Shown here piece by piece: positions 22,299 through 29,304 of a stretch of DNA of 41,555 nucleotides. How positions within the stretch are numbered: the first letter of the stretch is position 1; each line of letters opens with the position of its first letter. Origin of the DNA: an uncultured Prevotella sp. Lineage in GTDB: Bacteria > Bacteroidota > Bacteroidia > Bacteroidales > Bacteroidaceae. Location: contig UQWP01000027.1 in assembly GCA_900544825.1 (NCBI GenBank), positions 1-41,555 of the forward strand, read 5' to 3'. Under the pieces are notes generated by a model that was not told the DNA's origin, did not search any database, and saw nothing but the letters and a program-made list of their open reading frames with translations. Both the position numbers and the translations under genes were made by a program.

Positions 22299-23408
22299 TT
22301 ACAATTCTGTTTCTTTCAGCTTCTCAGCATTCTCTGCCACGGTCAGGGCATCGATCATATCCTGGATGTTACCAGCCAGAAAACCATTGAGGTCGTGGGT
22401 GGTGTAACCGATACGGTGGTCGGTTACGCGGCCCTGTGGGAAGTTGTAGGTACGAATCTTCGCACTGCGGTCACCAGTAGAGACGAGGCTCTTGCGGCGG
22501 CTGGCGATATCGTCTACATACTTCTGATGCTCACGGTCGTGGATGAAGGTGTAGAGACGGCTCAAGGCACGCTCCTTGTTCTTTGGCTGGTCACGGGTTT
22601 CGGTACACTCGATGAGGATTTCCTCTACCTCGCCCGTGTTAGGGTTCTTCCAAGGATAGCGGAGGCGAACTCCAGACTCCACCTTGTTCACGTTCTGACC
22701 ACCGGCGCCTGAGCTTCGGAAGGTATCCCACTTGATATCGCCCTCGTTGATGTTCACCTCAAACTTATCTGCCTCTGGCAATACTGCCACGGTAGCAGCA
22801 GAGGTGTGCATACGGCCCTGAGTCTCTGTAGCAGGCACACGCTGAACACGGTGAACACCAGACTCGTACTTCAAGGTTCCATAAACGTCTGTACCGCTTA
22901 CGGCGAAGTCGATTTCCTTGTATCCACCTACGGCGCCCTCAGAGACAGATGTCACGCTGACAGTCCATCCCTTAGACTCACAATATTTCTTATACATAGA
23001 GAAGAGGTCACCGGCGAAGAGGGCAGCCTCGTCGCCACCTGCACCGCCACGGATTTCCATCTGTACATTCTTTGCATCCTCTGGATCCTTAGGAACCAGA
23101 GCAATCTTGATTTCTTCTTCGAGCTTAGGCTGCAATGCCTCGTTCTCGTTGAGTTCCTCGCGTGCCATCTCCTTCATTTCAGGGTCGCTTTCGTTGGCGA
23201 GGATATCCTTTGCTTCCTTGATGCTGTTCAGACAGTTGATGTATCGCTTGCGTGCGTCCATGATGTCGCCAAGGTCTTTCCACTCCTTGGTGAGCTTCAC
23301 GTAGCGTGGCTGGTCGGCGATGACATCAGGGTCGGTAATGAGGGTGCTTACTTCCTCGTATCGGCTCTCTAAGCCTTCTAGCTTCTGTAATATGTTGTTA
23401 TTATCCAT
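22299..23408 (-). CDS. prfA: Peptide chain release factor 1
   Basis: Recognises UAA and UAG stop codons and triggers peptide release on the ribosome. Length is 369 residues. The RF1 codon-recognition motif PAT occurs in RVQRVPATETQGR, which separates it from RF2 (SPF). The catalytic GGQ loop is in SSGAGGQNVNKVESGVRL. The N-terminal helical domain (~1-110) is intact and no frameshift site is present, as expected for RF1. It follows purM after 17 bp. Confidence 0.96.
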   Translation of the reverse strand: MDNNNILQKLEGLESRYEEVSTLITDPDVIADQPRYVKLTKEWKDLGDIMDARKRYINCLNSIKEAKDILANESDPEMKEMAREELNENEALQPKLEEEIKIALVPKDPEDAKNVQMEIRGGAGGDEAALFAGDLFSMYKKYCESKGWTVSVTSVSEGAVGGYKEIDFAVSGTDVYGTLKYESGVHRVQRVPATETQGRMHTSAATVAVLPEADKFEVNINEGDIKWDTFRSSGAGGQNVNKVESGVRLRYPWKNPNTGEVEEILIECTETRDQPKNKERALSRLYTFIHDREHQKYVDDIASRRKSLVSTGDRSAKIRTYNFPQGRVTDHRIGYTTHDLNGFLAGNIQDMIDALTVAENAEKLKETEL

Positions 23409-23425
23409 TAATTTTAATTCTATTT

Positions 23426-24592
23426 TTAGTATTCGAATGTTCCGAATTCGCTCTTGATGGTCAGGCTGCGCTTGCCTTCCTCGATGTGACCCACAATCTG
23501 GGCATCGATGTTGAAGCTCTTGCTGATGGCGATGACCTTCTCGGCAATCTCTGGGCGAACGTAAATCTCCATGCGGTGACCCATGTTGAATACCTGATAC
23601 ATCTCCTTCCAGTCGGTCTCTGAGCAGTCGTGGATTGCCTTGAAGAGTGGAGGTACTGGGAACATGTTGTCCTTCACTACCTTGCAGTTCTCGCCTACGA
23701 AGTGCAGAACCTTGGTCTGGGCACCACCTGTACAGTGAACCATACCGTGAACCTCTGGGCGAAGCTCATCCAGAATCTTCTTGATGACAGGAGCATAGGT
23801 ACGGGTAGGAGAGAGTACCAGTTCACCGGCGTTGATAGGAGAACCCTCAACCTCATCGGTCAACTTATACTTACCGCTGTAAACCAACTCGTCTGGTACT
23901 GCGTGGTCGTAGCTCTCAGGATAGTTCTCTGCGAGATACTTGGCGAATACATCGTGGCGGGCAGAAGTCAAACCGTTGCTACCCATACCGCCGTTGTACT
24001 TTTTCTCGTAAGTAGCCTGACCTGTAGAAGAAAGACCTACGATAACATCACCTGGACGGATGTTGGCATTGTCGATTACGTCGCTGCGCTTCATGCGGCA
24101 GGTAACGGTAGAGTCAACGATGATGGTGCGTACCAGGTCGCCTACATCGGCAGTCTCACCTCCGGTAGGATAGATGCCGATACCCATCTCGCGCATCTCG
24201 TGGAGCAGGTCGTCGGTACCATTGATGATAGCCGAGATCACCTCGCCAGGGATGAGCATCTTGTTGCGGCCGATGGTAGAGCTAACGAGGATGTTATCTA
24301 CTGCGCCCACGCAGAGCAGGTCGTCGGTATTCATCACGATAGCATCCTGAGCGATACCCTTCCATACAGAGAGGTCGCCCGTCTCCTTCCAGTACATGTA
24401 AGCCAAGCTTGACTTGGTACCTGCACCGTCGGCATGCATGATGTTACAATACTCTGGGTCACCGCCCAAGATATCAGGGATAATCTTACAGAAAGCCTGT
24501 GGGAAGATACCCTTGTCGATGTTTTTGATGGCGTTGTGAACGTCTTCTTTAGCAGCGCTTACACCGCGCATCATGTATCTATTGTTACTCAT
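23426..24592 (-). CDS. purM: Phosphoribosylformylglycinamidine cyclo-ligase (AIR synthetase)
   Basis: Closes the imidazole ring in purine synthesis: FGAM + ATP gives AIR. At 388 residues it is the longer Bacteroidota form (E. coli ~345). Family segments visible: MHADGAGTKSSLAYMYWKETGD, the metal/ATP region AIVMNTDDLLCVGAVDNILVSSTIGRN, GGETADVGDL, and GDVIVGLSSTGQA. The C-terminal half has VHGMVHCTGGAQTKVLHF and FNMGHRMEIYV. It is preceded by a TTCAAAG-type repeat block shared with purC and followed by prfA after 17 bp. Confidence 0.94.
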   Translation of the reverse strand: MSNNRYMMRGVSAAKEDVHNAIKNIDKGIFPQAFCKIIPDILGGDPEYCNIMHADGAGTKSSLAYMYWKETGDLSVWKGIAQDAIVMNTDDLLCVGAVDNILVSSTIGRNKMLIPGEVISAIINGTDDLLHEMREMGIGIYPTGGETADVGDLVRTIIVDSTVTCRMKRSDVIDNANIRPGDVIVGLSSTGQATYEKKYNGGMGSNGLTSARHDVFAKYLAENYPESYDHAVPDELVYSGKYKLTDEVEGSPINAGELVLSPTRTYAPVIKKILDELRPEVHGMVHCTGGAQTKVLHFVGENCKVVKDNMFPVPPLFKAIHDCSETDWKEMYQVFNMGHRMEIYVRPEIAEKVIAISKSFNIDAQIVGHIEEGKRSLTIKSEFGTFEY

Positions 24593-24598
24593 ATTCTT

Positions 24599-24633
24599 AC
24601 TTTGAACTTTGATCTTTGAACTTTATGATATGC
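24599..24633 (-). repeat. Heptad-like leader repeat before purM
   Basis: On the minus strand the aroE-purM gap starts GCATATCATAAAG and continues with copies of TTCAAAG/ATCAAAG up to 6 bp before the purM ATG. The same block occurs before purC at 27131-27172. It may affect translation of the downstream gene, or be slippage-prone simple sequence. Confidence 0.7.
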
Positions 24634-25380
24634 TTATTTTTCTTCGTGCCAGAAATCCCATGATGCAAAGGCTTGCAGCAAGAGCATTTCCAAGCCATTC
24701 TTTACAGTGGCTCCGTGCTCTTTTCCCTTCTTCATGAAGAGGGTTTCATCGGGATTGTAGATGAGGTCGTAGAGCAGAGTGTGGGTATCCATCGCCTCGT
24801 AAGGCAGTGGAGGGCACTCATCTACATGAGGATACATACCTACAGGAGTACAATTCACGATGACATTGTATTCCTTGATGACCTCAGGGGTGATTTTATC
24901 GTACTGGATAGTACCTGGACGTTCGTATCGACTCACGAAGACAGTCTCCAGTCCGAGCGATTTCAAGCCGTAGTTGATGGCTTTAGACGCACCGCCAGTA
25001 CCGAGAATCAATGCCTTCTTGTGGAAAGACTCGATGAATGGTTCGATGCTCTGGGTGAAACCGATGACATCACTGTTGTATCCCTTGAGGATAGTCTCGT
25101 CGCCTTTATGCTCCACTTTCACCACGTTGACAGCTCCGATAGCATTTGCTTCGGGGCTAACCTGATCAAGATAACTGATTACCTTCTCCTTGTAAGGGAT
25201 GGTTACATTGAGGCCTTTTAACTCCGGATTAGAGTCGAGAATCTCGGTGAGATCTTCGATGGATGGAATCTCGAAGTTGATATATTGGGCGTCGATGCCC
25301 TCGTTCTCAAACTTCTCGTTGAAGTAGCCTTTTGAGAACGAATGTCCTAGGGGATAACCTATGAGTCCATACTTGTCCAT
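24634..25380 (-). CDS. aroE: Shikimate dehydrogenase
   Basis: Reduces 3-dehydroshikimate to shikimate with NADPH in aromatic amino acid synthesis. Length 248 residues, a little shorter than E. coli AroE (272). The substrate loop GYPLGHSFSKGYFN is at the N-terminus, and the catalytic Lys/Asp region NVTIPYKEKVISYLDQVSPEANAIGAVNVV follows, split by family-conserved residues. The nucleotide-binding GTGGASKAINYGL glycine motif and the NCTPVGMYP motif are present. It lies 12 bp after menG and 41 bp before purM. Confidence 0.93.
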   Translation of the reverse strand: MDKYGLIGYPLGHSFSKGYFNEKFENEGIDAQYINFEIPSIEDLTEILDSNPELKGLNVTIPYKEKVISYLDQVSPEANAIGAVNVVKVEHKGDETILKGYNSDVIGFTQSIEPFIESFHKKALILGTGGASKAINYGLKSLGLETVFVSRYERPGTIQYDKITPEVIKEYNVIVNCTPVGMYPHVDECPPLPYEAMDTHTLLYDLIYNPDETLFMKKGKEHGATVKNGLEMLLLQAFASWDFWHEEK

Positions 25381-25392
25381 AATATCTTTGTT

Positions 25393-26127
25393 TTATTTTG
25401 TTGCGAAATAAAGGGTGCAGATGCCGAAGGTGAGTCTCTTGAACTCAGCCTTTTCGAATCCTGCCTTCTTGAATACCTCCATCATCGTTTCTCCCTGTGG
25501 GAAGGCCTCGATGGTCTTGGTGAGATAGCTGTAGGCACTCTGGTCTTTCGATATCAGCTTGCCGTAGATAGGCAATACGGTATGCGAATAGATGTGGAAC
25601 AGCTGCTTCATCGGGAAGCTGACCGGAGTGGTGAGTTCCACGATGCAGAGATGTCCTCCCTTCTTCAGTACTCGGCACATTTCGCGCAGTCCCTGGTCCA
25701 GGTTCTGGAAGTTGCGGATGCCGAAGGCGGCTGTTACCGCATCAAAGGTGTTGTCTTCGTACGAAAGGTGGAGGCAGTCTTCCTTGTCGAAGCGGATCAC
25801 CTGGTCGAGTCCCAGTCGTTTCACCTTCTGTCTTCCTATCTCCATCATACCCTGCGAGATATCTGCTCCCACGAGTTTGTCGGGATGCAGCATCTGTGCG
25901 GCAAGGATGGCGAAGTCGCCGGTGCCAGTGGCGATGTCGAGCATTTTCTTTGGAGAGAAGGGCGCAAGCCGCTTGATTGCCTTCTTGCGCCATCCCTTAT
26001 CGATATCCCACGAGAGTCGATGGTTCAAGGTATCGTAGGTAGGGGCGATGTTGTCAAACATCTCCTCTACCAATTTTCCCTTTTCTCCTGTGCCCTCGTA
26101 GGGCTTAATCTGTTCTTGTTTATACAT
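25393..26127 (-). CDS. menG: Demethylmenaquinone methyltransferase
   Basis: SAM-dependent C-methyltransferase (also named UbiE), 244 residues, making menaquinone in the last step. Bacteroidota use menaquinone, hence menG rather than ubiE. Motifs: FDNIAPTYDTLNHRLSWDID (family start), the SAM loop MLDIATGTGDFAI, GADISQGMMEIGR, and FGIRNFQNLDQGLREMCRVLKKGG. The protein ends KRLTFGICTLYFATK, typical of the family. It is flanked by purC (49 bp) and aroE (12 bp). Confidence 0.95.
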   Translation of the reverse strand: MYKQEQIKPYEGTGEKGKLVEEMFDNIAPTYDTLNHRLSWDIDKGWRKKAIKRLAPFSPKKMLDIATGTGDFAILAAQMLHPDKLVGADISQGMMEIGRQKVKRLGLDQVIRFDKEDCLHLSYEDNTFDAVTAAFGIRNFQNLDQGLREMCRVLKKGGHLCIVELTTPVSFPMKQLFHIYSHTVLPIYGKLISKDQSAYSYLTKTIEAFPQGETMMEVFKKAGFEKAEFKRLTFGICTLYFATK

Positions 26128-26176
26128 TATTTATATATTACTTACTTTTATCGAGCAATATACACCTTATTATATA

Positions 26177-27127
26177 TTACTTGTGTGCAGCAAGCCACTC
26201 GCTTACGTTCTTCTCGATGCGGGCAGCGATGTCGCCTTCCTCTGCAGCCTTGTCGAACTTCTCGCCTGTGATGTGCTCGTACAGCTCGATGTAGCGGTCG
26301 GATACGCTCTCTGCATACTCGTCGGTAATCTCTGGCATAGTCTGACCAGGCTCGTTCATGAAGTTGTGCTCGATGAGCCACTGGCGAACGAACTCCTTAG
26401 AAAGCTGGCGCTGTGGCTCACCCTTCTCAAACTTCTCCTCGTAGCCGTCAGCGTAGAAGTAGCGGCTAGAGTCTGGAGTGTGGATCTCGTCGATGAGGTA
26501 AACCTTACCGTCGCGCTTACCGAACTCGTACTTGGTATCTACGAGAATCAATCCCTGCTTGGCAGCGATTTCCTGACCACGGGCGAAGATGCGGCGTGTA
26601 TAGTCCTCCATTACAGCGTAATCCTCTGCACTAACAATACCCTGGGCGATGATCTCTTCCTTAGAGATATTCATATCGTGACCCTCGTCAGCCTTTGTAG
26701 TAGGGGTGATGATAGGCTCTGGGAAACGCTCGTTCTCGCGCATTCCGTCAGGCAACTTCACACCGCAGATCTCGCGGCATCCCTTCTGATAGTCACGCCA
26801 TGCACTACCGGTGAGGATAGAACGGATGATCATCTCCACGCGGAAACCTTCGCACTTCAAACCTACTGTAACCATTGGGTCTGGAGTAGCCAACTTCCAG
26901 TTTGGACAGATATCTGTAGTTGTGTCCAGGAACTTAGCTGCAATCTGATTGAGCACCTGACCCTTGAATGGAATACCCTTTGGCAGAACAACATCGAATG
27001 CTGAGATTCTGTCGGTAGCAACCATCACGAGGATGTCATCGTTAATGTCATACACATCACGTACTTTACCGTGGTAAACACTCTTCTGTCCATCGAAATG
27101 GAAATCTGTTTTTGTTAATGCTTTCAT
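26177..27127 (-). CDS. purC: SAICAR synthase
   Basis: Joins aspartate to CAIR in purine synthesis. The frame extends to 27181, but the upstream codons are the translated TTCAAAG repeat block (QVQSSKFKVQSK); the ATG at 27127 starts the conserved part (MKALTKTDFHFDGQKSVYHGKVRDVYDI). That gives 316 residues, the long form usual in this phylum. The ATP-site motif GKVRDVYDI, VATDRISAFDVVLP, the substrate motif RSILTGSAWRDY, and LVDTKYEFG and LIDEIHTPDSSRY are all present. It is second in the operon, 79 bp after phoH. Confidence 0.95.
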   Translation of the reverse strand: MKALTKTDFHFDGQKSVYHGKVRDVYDINDDILVMVATDRISAFDVVLPKGIPFKGQVLNQIAAKFLDTTTDICPNWKLATPDPMVTVGLKCEGFRVEMIIRSILTGSAWRDYQKGCREICGVKLPDGMRENERFPEPIITPTTKADEGHDMNISKEEIIAQGIVSAEDYAVMEDYTRRIFARGQEIAAKQGLILVDTKYEFGKRDGKVYLIDEIHTPDSSRYFYADGYEEKFEKGEPQRQLSKEFVRQWLIEHNFMNEPGQTMPEITDEYAESVSDRYIELYEHITGEKFDKAAEEGDIAARIEKNVSEWLAAHK

Positions 27128-27130
27128 TTT

Positions 27131-27172
27131 ACTTTGAACTTTGAATTTTGAACTTTGAACTTGATGATATGC
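27131..27172 (-). repeat. Heptad-like leader repeat before purC
   Basis: On the minus strand it reads GGCATATCATCAAG, then four TTCAAAG/TTCAAAA copies, ending 3 bp before the purC ATG. It matches the purM leader block in order and position. Both genes act in purine synthesis, although they are separated by two unrelated genes. Confidence 0.7.
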
Positions 27173-27206
27173 CTTGGACAATCATTCTATTCATTCTTAA
27201 TTCTGA

Positions 27207-28193
27207 TTATTTTGAATTATCTTTTTCTGCTTTCAGAGCTTCCCGTGCTTCCGCTCTCTCCTTGTCATACTTGTCGTATGCGTTGACGATGCGGGTTACG
27301 AGCTTGTGGCGCACGATATCCTTCTGTCCCAGTTTCACGACCCCGATGCCTTCTACTCCTTCCAGGATCTTGAGGGCTTCCTTCAGTCCGCTTCGCTGCT
27401 CGCGAGGCAGGTCTATTTGTGTCAGGTCGCCGGTGATGATCATCTTGGTGTTCATACCCATACGGGTGAGGAACATTCTGATCTGCTGTGAGGTTGTATT
27501 CTGCGCCTCGTCGAGGATGACGACGGCGTCGCTGAGGGTGCGTCCACGCATGAAGGCGAGTGGCGCAATCTGGATAATGTGCTTTTCCATCATGTCTTGC
27601 AACTTGACGGCAGGAATCATATCTTCCAACGCATCGTAGAGCGGTTGCAGGTAAGGGTCTATCTTATCTTTCATGTCGCCCGGCAGGAATCCGAGCTTTT
27701 CGCCTGCTTCTACGGCAGGTCTTGAGAGGATGATCTTCTTGATAGCTTTCTCCTTGAGGGCTTTCACGGCAAGGGCGATGCTGAGGTAGGTCTTACCGGT
27801 TCCGGCAGGACCCACTGCAAATATCATGTCGTTCTTCTCGTAAGCCTCGATGAGCTGCTGCTGGTTCTCGCTGCGGCTCTTGATAGGTCGGCCGCTGATG
27901 CTATATACCAGTACGCCTTTCACGGAATCAGCTTTGGTCTGTTTGCCTTTCACAATATCAAGGATATCCTCTTCATTGAGCATGTTGTATTTAGCTAAGT
28001 GCTTGCGCATCAGCTCAATATCTTCTTTAGCTTTCGCCATTTCCTCTTCGTCGCCGAGCACACGAATCACGTTGTCGCGTGCAACGATACGCAACTTAGG
28101 ATACAGTGACTTGATCATCTGTAGGTTACCATTTCCTACGCCATAGAACATCACTGGATCTATATCTTCGAGTATAATATGTTTCTCTATCAA
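27207..28193 (-). CDS. phoH: PhoH family ATPase
   Basis: Predicted cytoplasmic ATP-binding protein of 328 residues, likely linked to RNA metabolism; the precise role of the family is not settled. The N-terminal part (~1-120) contains a KH-like region (VGNGNLQMIKSLYPKLRIVARDN, split). The P-loop domain (~130-320) has Walker A GPAGTGKTYLSIA and Walker B VVILDEAQN, with family motifs LSRPAVEAGEKLGFLPGD and MIITGDLTQIDLP. A consensus promoter stands upstream and it appears to be the first gene of a seven-gene operon ending with pyrF. Confidence 0.94.
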   Translation of the reverse strand: MIEKHIILEDIDPVMFYGVGNGNLQMIKSLYPKLRIVARDNVIRVLGDEEEMAKAKEDIELMRKHLAKYNMLNEEDILDIVKGKQTKADSVKGVLVYSISGRPIKSRSENQQQLIEAYEKNDMIFAVGPAGTGKTYLSIALAVKALKEKAIKKIILSRPAVEAGEKLGFLPGDMKDKIDPYLQPLYDALEDMIPAVKLQDMMEKHIIQIAPLAFMRGRTLSDAVVILDEAQNTTSQQIRMFLTRMGMNTKMIITGDLTQIDLPREQRSGLKEALKILEGVEGIGVVKLGQKDIVRHKLVTRIVNAYDKYDKERAEAREALKAEKDNSK

Positions 28194-28254
28194 AATATTT
28201 ATATTTCTTATTGGTTTGCAACCTTAATGTTCTAAATAATGTTATATAACGCTG

Positions 28255-28286
28255 CAAAATTACTACTTTTCTGTGAATTGAGCAAA
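28255..28286 (-). promoter_or_regulatory. Promoter of the phoH-to-pyrF operon
   Basis: On the minus strand TTTG (28286-28283), 20 bases, TAATTTTG (28262-28255). Transcription would start near 28250-28246, with a leader of about 55 nt. No other full promoter is seen between phoH and pyrF, supporting one operon. Confidence 0.85.
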
Positions 28287-28304
28287 TATTTCAATACTTT
28301 TTGT

Positions 28305-28312
28305 TACCTTTG
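28305..28312 (+). promoter_or_regulatory. -7 element for the DUF5715-type gene
   Basis: TACCTTTG lies 16 bp before the ATG at 28329. The -33 box is not clear; its expected place (around 28281-28285) overlaps the TTTG of the divergent phoH promoter, so the two promoters may compete. Confidence 0.6.
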
Positions 28313-28328
28313 CAGGAAATTTTTAGTT

Positions 28329-29219
28329 ATGAAGATTAGTAAGAATAGATATTTGCAAGGTTTTTTGGTAGTCGTGCTGTTGCTGGCACTGGTCCGTGTT
28401 ATTTTTCCGAGTGTGGCTGAGCCAAGGTTGACGGCTCATTCTGATGGAAAAGACAGTACGGCAATCGATTCATTAAGAGGAGATTCTGATGCTTCTAGCC
28501 CAATGGCTTCGGCTGGTGCTCAGGATGCCGTTTCCGGTGATGCTTCTTCTTCTGAAGCTGCGGATTTGAAGAAAGATGAACTGTCGGTAACTCCTGATAC
28601 AGCCTCTGATGGCAGATTTTCGATATTTTTCGACAAGAACGGCAAGGAGGTGAAGCATCGCATTTTCTCGGTGCCTCACTTCGGAAATACCTTCCCTGAT
28701 CAGCAGGATGTACAGATTGTAGCTGCCAGCAAGCATGGCGTGGCTCCGGTTCAGAACCGTGAGGAGGCTGAGCATAGCAAGGGCAAGCTGGTGTATGTGG
28801 GCAGCAATCCGTTCTTTTATGTTGATAAGCTGAACAACAGTATTCCTTATCTGGTGCCTAGGGCTTCGGTATTGTTGCAGGATATCGGTAGGGCGTATTT
28901 TGATTCGCTGCAGATCAAGGGCATTCCTTTGCATAAGATCATCGTTACCAGCATCTTGCGTACCAAGGATGATGTGTCGAAACTGAGAACCCGAAATGGC
29001 AATGCTACCGAGAATTCGTGTCATCTCTATGGTACTACTTTCGATGTCTGCTACAACAGATACAAGCAGATTCAGACGGAGAAGCAGCCTCGCCGCCAGG
29101 TGCAGAATGATACCCTGAAGTGGGTTTTCAGCGAGGTGTTGAGAGATTTCCGAGAGAAGAACCGCTGTTATATCAAATATGAGGTAAAACAGGGTTGCTT
29201 CCATATCACCGTAAGATAA
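28329..29219 (+). CDS. Exported DUF5715-type protein, M15-peptidase-like
   Basis: Protein of 296 residues with a signal anchor at ~8-27 (YLQGFLVVVLLLALVRVIF) and a low-complexity, Ser/Asp/Ala-rich linker (~35-90) that should lie in the periplasm. The upstream in-frame ATG at 28239 is rejected because the -7 box lies after it. The conserved domain (~155-290) begins YVGSNPFFYVDKLNNSIPYLVP, with ILRTKDDVSKLR and ENSCHLYGTTFDV. S230, H232, G235 and D239 fit the SxHxxGxAxD zinc motif of M15/VanY D-Ala-D-Ala peptidases. A cell-wall role is thus possible. The family name is from memory; a second metal histidine was not located with confidence. Confidence 0.75.
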   Translation: MKISKNRYLQGFLVVVLLLALVRVIFPSVAEPRLTAHSDGKDSTAIDSLRGDSDASSPMASAGAQDAVSGDASSSEAADLKKDELSVTPDTASDGRFSIFFDKNGKEVKHRIFSVPHFGNTFPDQQDVQIVAASKHGVAPVQNREEAEHSKGKLVYVGSNPFFYVDKLNNSIPYLVPRASVLLQDIGRAYFDSLQIKGIPLHKIIVTSILRTKDDVSKLRTRNGNATENSCHLYGTTFDVCYNRYKQIQTEKQPRRQVQNDTLKWVFSEVLRDFREKNRCYIKYEVKQGCFHITVR

Positions 29220-29257
29220 GGTTATCACCGTAAGATCAATCTTTTATGGCAAAAAAC

Positions 29258-29293
29258 AAAAAAGCTAGCAGTTTTTTTTCTGCTAGCTTTTTT
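29258..29293. terminator. Bidirectional terminator
   Basis: AAAAAAGCTAGCAG (29258-29271) and CTGCTAGCTTTTTT (29280-29293) form a perfect 14-bp stem with an all-T loop, between convergent genes. The A/T ends give a U-tract in both directions. Confidence 0.92.
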
Positions 29294-29304
29294 CGTTCTT
29301 TTAT

